A stretch of 64,000 nt of DNA. Source: Rhizobium sp. Root1203. GTDB taxonomy: Bacteria > Pseudomonadota > Alphaproteobacteria > Rhizobiales > Rhizobiaceae. Numbering within the stretch: position 1 is the stretch's first letter; each line of letters begins with the position of its first letter. The DNA lies in NCBI RefSeq assembly GCF_001424945.1, contig NZ_LMCW01000011.1, positions 47,849 to 111,848 on the forward strand, given 5' to 3'. The translations under genes and the position numbers were made by a program. This document shows, in pieces, positions 19,236-28,066 of the stretch. The notes under the pieces were generated by a model. That model saw only the letters and a list, made by a program, of their open reading frames with translations, was not told where the DNA came from and searched no databases.

Positions 19236-19967
19236 TCAGCGTGCGGTCACTTCGGCGGCCAACATGTATCCGCCGAGCCTCACCGTCTTGACGAGGGACG
19301 GCTGTTGAGGATCCTCTTCGATTTTCCGTCGCAAACGGCTGATGTGAACGTCAATGGAACGTGTGACTGGCCCTGCGATGCCTGTGTGAGTCGATGCCAG
19401 CAATTCATCCCTGCTCAAGAGCCGGCCTGGATTGCGGCAGAATGTCAATAGCAAGTCGAACTCCGCCGCGGTCAGTCTGATCATTTCGCCATTCGCGGTC
19501 CACAGAGCGCGCTCGGGGAGATTCAGACGGAACTGCGCGAAGGTCAGCTCTAATACCCGCGGGCGGATTGTGGAGTGGAACGCTCCCCTTAGTAGGTTTC
19601 TGATCCTTGCCAACAATTCCGGAAGCGAGAGAGGCAGCGACATGCAATCATCAGCGCCCGCGTCGAAGGCGGAGACAATGAGGTCGGGATGACAGGGCGG
19701 AACGATCAGAAGGATCGGAACCATTTCTCTGTCACGGAGCTGATCACAGAACCTGATCGCCTCTTCCGGTGCGACGACCGCATCGACAATCACCAGATGG
19801 TAACATCGCCGGTAGAGCAGTCGGCGCACTTGAAGTGTCGAATTTGCGACCGTCGCGCTCATGCCTGCCTGCTCGATTGCCGCGCACAACGAAAAATCAT
19901 CGATGCCGCCACGGGCTCCAATGATCATTCTGGGACGACGATCGGCGTCTGCTAGATTGGATACCAA
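19236..19967 (-). CDS. OmpR/PhoB-family response regulator with atypical receiver
   Basis: A 243-residue protein: a receiver-like domain (about residues 12-125) and a winged-helix DNA-binding domain (about 140-240; LTAAEFDLLLTFCRNPGRLL, then RSIDVHISRLRRKIEEDP). The central Asp (YHLVIVDAVVAPEE) is kept. The N-terminal acidic pair is replaced around GARGGIDDF, and the conserved Lys before Pro is Leu (SLPLSLPEL). Normal phosphotransfer is therefore doubtful. No histidine kinase gene is adjacent. Confidence 0.85.
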   Translation of the reverse strand: MVSNLADADRRPRMIIGARGGIDDFSLCAAIEQAGMSATVANSTLQVRRLLYRRCYHLVIVDAVVAPEEAIRFCDQLRDREMVPILLIVPPCHPDLIVSAFDAGADDCMSLPLSLPELLARIRNLLRGAFHSTIRPRVLELTFAQFRLNLPERALWTANGEMIRLTAAEFDLLLTFCRNPGRLLSRDELLASTHTGIAGPVTRSIDVHISRLRRKIEEDPQQPSLVKTVRLGGYMLAAEVTAR

Positions 19968-20574
19968 GTTGAAAATCCGACAATTCTCCAGCCAGCCACT
20001 TCAAGCAACATCTAATTGCTACGAATGCTCTCATGCCAACTGTCATATTTGTCGGTGCGTTTCCTCAAACCCTATCGATCAATCCGACCCCCAGGCCGTG
20101 ATGGATCTACCTCACCGTAGCAGTCGCGTCCTTTCCGGCCAGGGAGGTATTTTGCACACCGGCGGCGGCAGCTAGGCGACGAGGACAAGCGATGCTGCAG
20201 CATTTCAGGCACGACGACGAACGCGATGTTCCATTCTCAGCATCGCGGCGGGAGAGGAGAGGGGAATCCGAGGTCTCGGATTTTGGCGGCTGGATGCACA
20301 TGACGATCTCCGATTAGGGGCAGTCCCATGATGCCTCCAGGCTGGACTAAATTGCCAATTCGATGAGGCCCTCATTCATTCCCGGCCAATATGAATGGCC
20401 ATAACACTTCGATTGCCTCGTGGGTTTAGCTCCGTCGTAAGCGTTCGCAGCACACGACCAGGCCGCTTTGCGCGAAACATTTCTTAATGATCCGGCGCGA
20501 TTGATCGTTTGATATCATCCTTATCGCGTGAGATTGTAGAAGAACGAAAATCATCGAGAGCGACATTTTCAGCC
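19968..20574. other. Intergenic region, no gene recognised
   Basis: About 600 bp between two divergent winged-helix regulator genes. Short frames are present but have no Shine-Dalgarno or protein-like composition. A palindrome AATCCGAG-GT-CTCGGATT occurs at 20265-20282. It probably contains promoters for both flanking genes. Confidence 0.45.
20265..20282. promoter_or_regulatory. Perfect 18-bp palindrome, possible operator or terminator
   Basis: Eight-base arms AATCCGAG and CTCGGATT surround GT, with two further T's after. It lies between two regulator genes transcribed away from each other. It could be a dimer-binding operator or a small terminator; the sequence alone does not decide. Confidence 0.4.
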
Positions 20575-21285
20575 ATGAGACCGACGATCGTCATCGGCTC
20601 CGGGGACGGAGATCTGTGCTTTATCGTGCGCCACATTCTCGAACATGCGGGCTTTGTGGCAAGCATCCAATCGCGGCCCGATAACATTGTTGCCGCCTCT
20701 CGTGCCGAGGGTGTGTGCGCCCTGCTGATAGACGGGCGCACGCCTAGGGCGCTTCACATCTGCGAACAGATCGTCGGTTTTAAACCACAATACAAGATCC
20801 GAACCGTAGCGCTCCTCGATCCGAGGGCGCATGCCCAGGGACTTGCCTTTCTGAACGGAGGAGCCGACGAGGTTCTCATCCGGCCTGTACCCCCGATGCT
20901 TTTGCTACACGCACTCACATATACGGGAACTGTCCAGCGGCTGTTGCACGGAGACATCGAAATGGACGTGTCGGCCCGGCGCGTGTGGAGAGCCACCTAT
21001 CCGGTATACCTTCCCAAGATCGAGTTTGCGATTCTCCAGCAATTCCTATCTCATCCAGACCGGGTGTTTGAGCGTCACGAAATCATCAAAAGCTCTTGGC
21101 CATCCGGCATCTTCGTAGACCTCCGAACCGTGAACGTCCACGTCGGCAGGCTGCGCCATTACCTCGCCACCAAGGGGGCTCCCGATCCAATCCGATGTGT
21201 TCGCGGCATCGGCTACGGATTGCAGACGACAAGCGAGCGAGAATTGGAACCAAGGGGCTCACCGCCATGCCGCACGAGATCCTGA
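20575..21285 (+). CDS. OmpR/PhoB-family winged-helix regulator
   Basis: A 236-residue protein with a receiver-like N-terminal half (Asp kept in CALLIDGR; the Lys-Pro signature is Arg-Pro in VLIRPVPP) and a C-terminal winged helix (about residues 140-225: LPKIEFAILQQFLSHPDRVF, RTVNVHVGRLRHYL, RGIGYGL). The ATG at 20575 is preferred over the 22-codon upstream extension. Its 3' end overlaps the amidohydrolase gene by 19 bp, so the two are probably co-transcribed. It may control the catabolic cluster that follows. Confidence 0.85.
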   Translation: MRPTIVIGSGDGDLCFIVRHILEHAGFVASIQSRPDNIVAASRAEGVCALLIDGRTPRALHICEQIVGFKPQYKIRTVALLDPRAHAQGLAFLNGGADEVLIRPVPPMLLLHALTYTGTVQRLLHGDIEMDVSARRVWRATYPVYLPKIEFAILQQFLSHPDRVFERHEIIKSSWPSGIFVDLRTVNVHVGRLRHYLATKGAPDPIRCVRGIGYGLQTTSERELEPRGSPPCRTRS

Positions 21286-22619
21286 TAGCAAACGGCCGGG
21301 TCGTGCCTGGCGATGGTTCGACCGTACTGGAACCGGGAAGTGTACGGATCCGTGGCGGTCTGATCACTGAGGTGGCTGCAGGAACGGCGGCAACCACTTC
21401 TGACACCGTTGCCATCGACGCAACGGGATACACGATCATTCCAGGCATCATTAACGCTCATGCTCATGGCTGCGCCTTCGGCCCATCGATGCCGAGCGGT
21501 TCGCGATCATTTGCGGAAAATGACGTCGAATATTTTCGCAACCGCCATCTATTTTCCGGCACGACAACGCTTCTCAACGTATGCGGTCTGGCGCTTCCTT
21601 CCGAAATCGATCCTGATCCGAAAACCCGACACCCGCTCGACGTTCACGTGACGACAGCGCATACGCCCAGCAATATTGGTGCGGCGTTGGCAATTGACGG
21701 CGAGGGACTGACAACTCACCACCGCGCCGCGACAATAGAGGCGATGATCGGACGAGGCGCCAAGGCGCTCGGTGAGGCTGGAGGAGGACAGACGCTGGGG
21801 GGAGGTGCCCAGGACTATCGCTTTATCCCGCAGGCCATCCTTGCTGCGACCGGACAAGAAATTCTGCCAAAATGGGCACGTGCGCTGAAGGAAGCCGTGC
21901 TTGGGCGTTCGCTTGATGGGGAGGGAACAAGGCACACGGATATCCCGAAGTTGCTGGTCGCATGTGGATTGGCTGAATATATCAGCACGCAGGACGTCAT
22001 CAGCCTAATCGAGAAAGCAGTCATGCCTCCTGTTTCCCTGTCCTTGCAAGGTCTGGCAGAGATTGCCGCAGCCTGTGAGCAATATGGATTGCCAGGAATA
22101 TTCCACCACGCCCTCCCGACCGGCCAAACACTGATCCGTTTGGCTGAAAAGCACGCCAACGCCCGAATTGTGGCCGCTCATGCCAATCATCCGTCGTTTA
22201 GTCCCGAAGAATGTGTGTTTTATGCTCGGGAGCTGCGCAAACGCGGCGTCGCGATCGATGTCTCTACACTGGACTGCATTTCGACACGCTGGCGCAATGA
22301 TCCAACAAACTTTGATTGTCTGATCGAGGAAGGACTTGTCGATACGCTTTCTACCGACTTTGCTGGCAGCGACTGGGACAGTATACTGGCGGCGATCCAA
22401 CGCATCGTGCGTCGGCAGATGCTGACGTTGCCCAAGGCTATTGCGCTTGCAACCGGCAATGTCGCACACGTATTTCCCGAATTGGCAGGCGACCGTGGTC
22501 TGCTGTTGGCCGGCAAGCGCGCTGATATTGCCGTGGTCGAAAACCACAATCTCAGCCGCGTTCGACACCTTATCATCCAAGGGCGTCTGGTCATATTCAA
22601 TGGTGCCGCCGCGCAGTAG
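21267..22619 (+). CDS. Amidohydrolase family metal-dependent hydrolase
   Basis: A 450-residue protein of the amidohydrolase superfamily. The metal-binding HxH is at residues 65-67 (NAHAHG), further His ligands are in FHHALP and AAHANHP, and the catalytic Asp is in STDFAGSD. The C-terminal GKRADIAVVE strand is typical. Members hydrolyse amides, cyclic ureas or imides, or deaminate rings. AGGGG lies before the ATG. It converges on the long minus-strand catabolic operon and is likely one step of that pathway. Confidence 0.9.
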   Translation: MPHEILIANGRVVPGDGSTVLEPGSVRIRGGLITEVAAGTAATTSDTVAIDATGYTIIPGIINAHAHGCAFGPSMPSGSRSFAENDVEYFRNRHLFSGTTTLLNVCGLALPSEIDPDPKTRHPLDVHVTTAHTPSNIGAALAIDGEGLTTHHRAATIEAMIGRGAKALGEAGGGQTLGGGAQDYRFIPQAILAATGQEILPKWARALKEAVLGRSLDGEGTRHTDIPKLLVACGLAEYISTQDVISLIEKAVMPPVSLSLQGLAEIAAACEQYGLPGIFHHALPTGQTLIRLAEKHANARIVAAHANHPSFSPEECVFYARELRKRGVAIDVSTLDCISTRWRNDPTNFDCLIEEGLVDTLSTDFAGSDWDSILAAIQRIVRRQMLTLPKAIALATGNVAHVFPELAGDRGLLLAGKRADIAVVENHNLSRVRHLIIQGRLVIFNGAAAQ

Positions 22620-22700
22620 CGTCCTCAAAGGACCGGCGCGTTTGCACCTTCCGGCTGACGCTGAATGGGCACTCCTTTTTCACCCTCCAAGCTAGATAGA

Positions 22701-22958
22701 TTAGCGAGTCACTGACTGATAGGGCAGCCGCCGAATGTCTGAGCTCCACTCGGCCGGCTTCTCGAAGAGCGGGGAGCATTTCACCTTTTTTCGAAGATGC
22801 CCCTTGATCAAGTCGCAGAACATGGAGGTGTCCGGCTTACCATCTGCCATTTTTTGGACGCACGCCTCGATACGTTGCGGCAATTCCTGTTCTGCCGCTC
22901 GGGGGCTCCTCCGGAGACAGTCGGATGACTTCTTTCCGCAATCGAAGACCGCCGGCAT
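22701..22958 (-). CDS. Small Cys-containing hypothetical protein, 85 residues
   Basis: The frame opens 21 bp after the MmgE/PrpD stop on the same strand. It has five Cys (residues 7, 14, 33, 48 and 61) in a soluble, charged sequence and no signal peptide. No clear SD is seen. It may be a last gene of the operon or a chance frame; I do not recognise it. Confidence 0.3.
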   Translation of the reverse strand: MPAVFDCGKKSSDCLRRSPRAAEQELPQRIEACVQKMADGKPDTSMFCDLIKGHLRKKVKCSPLFEKPAEWSSDIRRLPYQSVTR

Positions 22959-22979
22959 GCCGGGCCCACAAGTCTACTG

Positions 22980-24335
22980 CTACCCCACATCGCAACCGTC
23001 ATTTTTAGCAATTTCACGAAAAAGTGGCTTTTCGTCTCCGTCTGCGAGCGCCAGCACCGCGTCGAGGAGTTCCTGCTGTTTTGAAGCGGCAATCGTACCG
23101 GCGGTCAGACGCTTAAACTTGTTCTCAAGCCCGTGCCACAGCAGGGGTGTTCTGGGATCTCCCAGAGGTCCGCCCAGATCGGAGATGAACCGGGCCGTTC
23201 TTGTTTCGATCGCCACGCGCGCCAGTGTTTCTGATGGGAATAGTCGCTCGCTGTCAGGGTGGATGGACAGGGTTACCTTGCTTGCGAGCTCAGCCAAATC
23301 GGGCCGCTGAAGGCAGGCGGTCGTCATCGGCAATAGTGCGTCCATGCCGTCGACGATGGCAATGGCCATGCAATAAGGGAGGCTATATTGAACCTCGATC
23401 AAGTTGTCTGGTTCAAGCCGGTTTCCAAGTTTCGACGCCCAGCCGAATGTCTGTACCTCGACCGCGACAACATCCAGCGGTTTTAGCTGATGCCGCTCAA
23501 CCAGCTCGAACAACCGGTCGAGCGCGGGATGAATATAGCGGCAACACGAATATGGCTTGAAGTAAGTCTCTGATATTTCCCATCGGTCCCCCAAGCCTGC
23601 CCGTATTCGCTCTGGATCATAGAATTTCGGATGGTCTAGTAGATCCTCCGGCCCGCTATGGCCGTGCAGGGCGAGTTCGACGGCCATGACGCCAATGGCG
23701 CTGCTAAAGGGTATACCTTCCTTGACGTCGTTGCCTGAAAGGTCTGAATAACCCGAGCTCCCGTTTGCCTGTTGATTGGGAGCAAGGACACCGGCGATCG
23801 ACAGTGCCCGAGCGACAACGGGCGGCTCGGCTCTCAAAAGAGCTGCAACCGTCGCCGCTGACGCCATTGAGGCCCAGCGGCCGGACTGCCTGGTCGGGAT
23901 TCCTTCCGGATTCTGTGCGGCAGCGATCCTTACGCCGATATCGTAGCCGGAAACGATTGCGGCGATAACGGCCCGATCGGAGCAACCATGGAGGGCACCC
24001 ATGGTAAGGGCGGTAGTGACCACGGCTGCGCCTGGATGACCGCGCGCAGCGCGGTGCCCGTCATCGATATCGAGGGCGCAGGCCGCCGCCGCGTTGCAGA
24101 TGATTGCGCCTGTTGGCGCGGACTTTCGTCCGCTGAGCCAGATTGGTGCGTTCCCGGCACCGAACATTGCCGGGGTCGCCTGGCGAGCCGCCGTAGCGCC
24201 ATTCGAGCCGTGGCCGGCGACCGCAGCACCGATCAGATCAAGGACACAGCGCATCGCGACATCTCGGACCTCCGCGGGAGGTGGGTGTGAGGCGATGGCG
24301 GCAATGTGTTCCGCGAGCACTTGCGTGAGATACAT
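22980..24335 (-). CDS. MmgE/PrpD family protein
   Basis: A 451-residue protein with the MmgE/PrpD fold: an N-terminal helical domain (CVLDLIGAAVAGHGSNGATA, then CALDIDDGHRAARGHPGAAV) and the later KPYSCCRYIHPALD segment. Family members include 2-methylcitrate dehydratase and cis-aconitate decarboxylase, plus many dehydratases or isomerases of unknown substrate. GAGGAG precedes the ATG at 24335, chosen over an upstream in-frame start at 24443 that lies inside the neighbouring gene. It starts 10 bp after the cyclodeaminase-like gene. Confidence 0.9.
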   Translation of the reverse strand: MYLTQVLAEHIAAIASHPPPAEVRDVAMRCVLDLIGAAVAGHGSNGATAARQATPAMFGAGNAPIWLSGRKSAPTGAIICNAAAACALDIDDGHRAARGHPGAAVVTTALTMGALHGCSDRAVIAAIVSGYDIGVRIAAAQNPEGIPTRQSGRWASMASAATVAALLRAEPPVVARALSIAGVLAPNQQANGSSGYSDLSGNDVKEGIPFSSAIGVMAVELALHGHSGPEDLLDHPKFYDPERIRAGLGDRWEISETYFKPYSCCRYIHPALDRLFELVERHQLKPLDVVAVEVQTFGWASKLGNRLEPDNLIEVQYSLPYCMAIAIVDGMDALLPMTTACLQRPDLAELASKVTLSIHPDSERLFPSETLARVAIETRTARFISDLGGPLGDPRTPLLWHGLENKFKRLTAGTIAASKQQELLDAVLALADGDEKPLFREIAKNDGCDVG

Positions 24336-24345
24336 GGCCTTCTCC

Positions 24346-25449
24346 TCAATCTGAGGACGGGTCGTCCGCGCCCGCAGGGCGCGGAACTTTGTCCAAAAGC
24401 GCGAGGTACTTTTCGTAGGAGGCCTGCGCCACATAAAGGTCAAGCATCGGAAGGCCGACGCATGTCACACAGATCGGACGATCCGCACCTAAGTCCCAAT
24501 CCGCCTGCGATGATAGCTCGCTTACGCCGATAAGCCGGCCGATCTGCTCCAGAGAAAGGCCCTGTCTGGAAAAATGGAGGGCCATGCTCTGTGAGTTTCG
24601 GCGGGAGACGAATGCCATATCGTCGCAAACCACAAGTCCAGTTCTCAGAGCGCGCTGCAGGTACGCCGCCGGCGCCTCGTCTCCGCCAAGGTGCATCGTC
24701 AGTGCATGCGGATGAAGTTCGCGGTCCTCGAATAAGGGTTGCCGCGAATTCGTGGCCGTGATGACGAACCGGCACGAGCTTAAATGCGCATTATCGTTGA
24801 CGACCCTGAGGGGGATAGCGATGCGACCTGTAAGTTCTGCCTGGAGCCTGTCGACGCCTTCATCCGAGCGTCCGCGGATAACGATTTCTTCGATTCTGTC
24901 CCTGAAGCGGAAATCAAGGCATTCGATGATAGAGCGGGCAATTGGGCCAGTTCCAAATAGAAATATCGACAGTCGGTCGCTTTCATGAGTGAACTGGTCC
25001 ATGACGGTGGTCGCGTAGGTGCCGGTGCGCCGGGCGGAAAGGAGCGTTCCGTCGAGGACACTCAACAGACGCAGGGTTCGCTTTTCCAGAAGCAGGATTG
25101 TCGAACTCGATCTCGGAAGTCCGAGATTACGATTGAACGCATTGGCACCAATGACTTTGACCCCTCCATAGCGATCATTGACGCTGTAGAGGCAGGAGAG
25201 TTTCCACCCAAGCCGCTCATCCTCGAACTGCCGCTTGAACGGCGCGACACTTGCAAGTGCCCAGAAACTCTGTTCCGGCAACGATAGCACTGACTTCCCG
25301 CCGTAGGCAGCGCCCCGTCGGATGTCGCGCCAGGCCGCATCGGTAGCACCGAGCAATTCTTCCATGGTCAGATCCGCGCCAGCAGCGGTCATCGCCTCGC
25401 AACTGAGAAATCTTACCCCCTCGGTTGCCCATTCGTTCGCCGTAGCCAT
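24346..25449 (-). CDS. Ornithine cyclodeaminase/mu-crystallin family protein
   Basis: A 367-residue protein with the family core: a substrate-side region (LGWKLSCLYSVNDRYGGVKV), the DGTLLSARRTGT segment and a Rossmann motif GTGPIARS. Family members are NAD(P)-dependent ornithine cyclodeaminases, ketimine reductases or alanine dehydrogenases. It is slightly longer than the usual 310-350 residues, mainly at the ends. GGAGGA precedes the ATG at 25449. In this operon it probably acts on an amino or imino acid intermediate. Opine plasmids also carry ocd genes, but no opine synthesis or catabolic partner is recognised here. Confidence 0.88.
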   Translation of the reverse strand: MATANEWATEGVRFLSCEAMTAAGADLTMEELLGATDAAWRDIRRGAAYGGKSVLSLPEQSFWALASVAPFKRQFEDERLGWKLSCLYSVNDRYGGVKVIGANAFNRNLGLPRSSSTILLLEKRTLRLLSVLDGTLLSARRTGTYATTVMDQFTHESDRLSIFLFGTGPIARSIIECLDFRFRDRIEEIVIRGRSDEGVDRLQAELTGRIAIPLRVVNDNAHLSSCRFVITATNSRQPLFEDRELHPHALTMHLGGDEAPAAYLQRALRTGLVVCDDMAFVSRRNSQSMALHFSRQGLSLEQIGRLIGVSELSSQADWDLGADRPICVTCVGLPMLDLYVAQASYEKYLALLDKVPRPAGADDPSSD

Positions 25450-25551
25450 TTGCCAAGTCCTCCTCCAGTTTGCTGCCAGAGCGTACCGGATCATGAGAAA
25501 CGGCAGGGTAAAGCTTTGACAAAGCTCTGGCGATGAAACGAGAACCGGCGT

Positions 25552-26406
25552 CTAGAACCTGGCAGACTTAACCTGAAGCACCTTGTCGCGCATCGATCGC
25601 CGATGTTGCGACATAGGGATGAGACGCCTGACTTCACTTAGACGATGCGGATCTATGGAGGCGTGGAGGACCGTCGGATACCGGCCAGCTCGAGCGATCA
25701 CCGACCCCCACGGATCGCAGACAAGCGATCGGCCGAATGTCTCTCGACGCGGACCGGTCGGCGTCCGATAGCTGCCGCATTGCCCGCATGCCAGAAAGTA
25801 GGCTTGGTATTCAATCGCCCGAGCCCTGCAAAGGACTTCCCAGTGCGCTCGGCCGGTCTGGCGCGTAAATGCGGCGGGCAGAATGAACAGATCTACATTT
25901 TCTTCCGCCAGCCGATCAAAGAGGCGCGAGAAGCGCAGGTCGTAGCAGATCGCGCACGCGATTTTGTAACCGTTCAGTTCATAGATCAGCAAATCGTTGC
26001 CGGGGGTCACGATATCCGACTCGGCGTAGACAGCGCCGCTCGGTGCAGTGATATCGAAAAGATGGATTTTGCGATAGAGCCCCACATGTTCGCCACGAGA
26101 GTTGAAAACCACGGTGGTGTTGTGCACCACATCATTGTCGCCGCTGCGCTCCATCAGGCTGCCCGCATGCACCCAAACGCCATGGTCCTTAGAAAATCGC
26201 TGGACCATGCGGTAGGCATCACCCCCGGGGACGAAATCCGCAGCCTGACGCTTGTCATCGGCCGTGCCGCCCATCCAGTCGAAATGCTCGGGTAATACGA
26301 TCAGATCTGGGGCGCCAGCCATGGCCTCGGCCATGAGGCGGTTGGCCTGACGAAGGTTTTGCTCGCGGTTAGGCTGCGAGTTCATCTGAATCAACGCGAC
26401 TTTCAA
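25552..26406 (-). CDS. Carbon-nitrogen hydrolase (nitrilase superfamily amidase)
   Basis: A 284-residue protein with the complete Glu-Lys-Cys triad: E40 (VLPEHF), K113 (YRKIHLF) and C154 (CAICYDLRF). Length and motifs are closest to omega-amidase or NIT2-like enzymes, which hydrolyse carbon-nitrogen bonds to ammonia and an acid. Its start overlaps the RraA-like stop by 4 bp, so the two are coupled. A role in releasing ammonia in the catabolic pathway is inferred. Confidence 0.92.
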   Translation of the reverse strand: MKVALIQMNSQPNREQNLRQANRLMAEAMAGAPDLIVLPEHFDWMGGTADDKRQAADFVPGGDAYRMVQRFSKDHGVWVHAGSLMERSGDNDVVHNTTVVFNSRGEHVGLYRKIHLFDITAPSGAVYAESDIVTPGNDLLIYELNGYKIACAICYDLRFSRLFDRLAEENVDLFILPAAFTRQTGRAHWEVLCRARAIEYQAYFLACGQCGSYRTPTGPRRETFGRSLVCDPWGSVIARAGRYPTVLHASIDPHRLSEVRRLIPMSQHRRSMRDKVLQVKSARF

Positions 26407-27056
26407 GACATGGTCTCCTGACGGAAATCAAAGATGGACTTGCCCTTCGCGAGGTGTGATCGGACGGCAAGCGAGCGCGCCTGCCGCGCCCGTGCCGCGT
26501 CAGCGATATCCGCCATGCGGAACGGCTCCGCGACAAAGACGCCTTCGTTATCGGCGAGAACGGCATAGCCCGGCAGCACCGCCGCACGACCACATGCAAT
26601 GGGAACATTCAGCGAGCCGCCGACCGAAAACTGGCGATTGGTTGTTCTGGCGGAAACGCCCCGGCACCAGACTGGCAAGCCGACGCGCGCGATCTCCTCG
26701 ACGTCGGTGCAAGGACCATCGATGACGATGCCTGCCGCGCCCTTCGCCTTGGCGGCTGTCGCGACCCCACCTCCGACGCAGGCTATGTCGTCACCATCGA
26801 CGCGAGAAATCAGGAGGATATCTCCGGGCAGCAACTGATCGATCGCCATGTAGATGATCGCTCCGTCGCGACCTGGGGCCGCGACGGTCACGGCAACGCC
26901 TGATACCCGAGCGGGAAAAACGGGAAGAATACTGTTTCCAATAAATCCGAGGTGCTCGACGTGACCGATGGTTGCCGTTTCTATCGATGACAGGCGTTCA
27001 ACCAGATCGGGATGCAGGGGTGGATGGCGCTCCATCACTTGATATGACGTTGTCAT
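26403..27056 (-). CDS. RraA/HMG-aldolase-like family protein
   Basis: A 217-residue protein of the RraA-like fold: the loop GDILLISRVDG, then GGGVATAAKAKGAAGIVIDG with a downstream Asp, then a GLPVWCRG segment. Members include 4-hydroxy-4-methyl-2-oxoglutarate aldolases, oxaloacetate decarboxylases and the RNase E inhibitor RraA. The operon context suggests an aldolase or decarboxylase step rather than RNase control. It lies 27 bp after the TauD-like gene. Confidence 0.85.
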   Translation of the reverse strand: MTTSYQVMERHPPLHPDLVERLSSIETATIGHVEHLGFIGNSILPVFPARVSGVAVTVAAPGRDGAIIYMAIDQLLPGDILLISRVDGDDIACVGGGVATAAKAKGAAGIVIDGPCTDVEEIARVGLPVWCRGVSARTTNRQFSVGGSLNVPIACGRAAVLPGYAVLADNEGVFVAEPFRMADIADAARARQARSLAVRSHLAKGKSIFDFRQETMS

Positions 27057-27083
27057 CGGATAGCTCTTCGTTGCGATGTTTTA

Positions 27084-27950
27084 TCAGACCGGGCGTTCGC
27101 CCGATGTCGTGGTGCGATGCATGATGCGCACAAATGCAGGGTCGAAGGAGTCGCGGCGATGCATCGTGCAACGATTGTCCCACATCATGATGTCGCCTTC
27201 GTCCCACTGCTGTACGAAAACATGCTCGGTGTTGATGGTGTGATCCCACAGCGCGGCAAGAAGTGAATCGCTCTCGTCACGGCTCATTCCGACGATCCAG
27301 GCGCCGTCTACGGTTCCACCGAGATAAAGTGCCTTGCGTCCGGTCTCTCCGTGTGTGCGCACGAGCGGGTGCACAATCCCGCTCCACTCGCGGAAATCCC
27401 GGCTCTTTGGCTCAACTTTGCCGAGACGCAATTTACCCGTTTTGTCGTACACATTCTGGAAGAAGATCTGTCGTCCCTCGACCGCCGTCTTTAACACCGC
27501 AGGCAGCGTTTCATAGGCAATATACGTCGATAGAAAATACGTGTCCCCGCCGGACGGGGGGATTTGTACAGCCCGCAGGATGGCTCCGGCCGGGGGTTTT
27601 TCGTAGAACCAGGTGTCCGTGTGCCACGTGGCCTCACTGTTGCCCATCGCACCACTGGGCTTTCCGTCTTTCATCGCGTTGCTGATGACCAGGATCTCCG
27701 GGTGGACGGGGTGGCCTCCCTCCTGAAGCTGTTTCGGGTGGATGACAAATTCTCCGAAGTGGCGGGAAAACTTGACCTGCTGTTCATCGGAAATGCGGGT
27801 CTTCTTGAAGCGAATGACCCCGTATTGAAGCCAGTACTTCCGGACATCGTCTATGTCCCGGCTGTCGTATTGATCGAAGTCAAAACCCTCGATGTCGGCG
27901 CACACATTGCTGGCATGCTGCACGGCCTTGAGCCTTTCTTTCATAAGCAT
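27084..27950 (-). CDS. TauD/TfdA-family 2-oxoglutarate-dependent dioxygenase
   Basis: A 288-residue enzyme with the metal triad H110-x-D112 (WHTDTWF) and H264 (CTMHRRD), and the 2-oxoglutarate-binding Arg near residue 275 or 279 (FVRIMHRT). It should hydroxylate a carbon next to a heteroatom, which can release amine, sulfite or ether groups. It follows the ABC ATPase gene after about 116 bp and likely performs the first attack on the imported compound. Confidence 0.92.
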   Translation of the reverse strand: MLMKERLKAVQHASNVCADIEGFDFDQYDSRDIDDVRKYWLQYGVIRFKKTRISDEQQVKFSRHFGEFVIHPKQLQEGGHPVHPEILVISNAMKDGKPSGAMGNSEATWHTDTWFYEKPPAGAILRAVQIPPSGGDTYFLSTYIAYETLPAVLKTAVEGRQIFFQNVYDKTGKLRLGKVEPKSRDFREWSGIVHPLVRTHGETGRKALYLGGTVDGAWIVGMSRDESDSLLAALWDHTINTEHVFVQQWDEGDIMMWDNRCTMHRRDSFDPAFVRIMHRTTTSGERPV

Positions 27951-28066
27951 TTCAATCTCCTGTTATGACCTCTCCGTTGAGATCATGATCGATGGTAGAG
28001 TGCGGGGCTGGCTCATCTCCAATATCAATTCGGCGACATTGATAGTGGTGTCCTATCGATCTCCGA

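Noticed and set aside
20107..20301. Minus-strand 64-codon frame in the gap between the two regulators
   Set aside because: Ser/Cys/Arg-rich composition, no ribosome site and no family.
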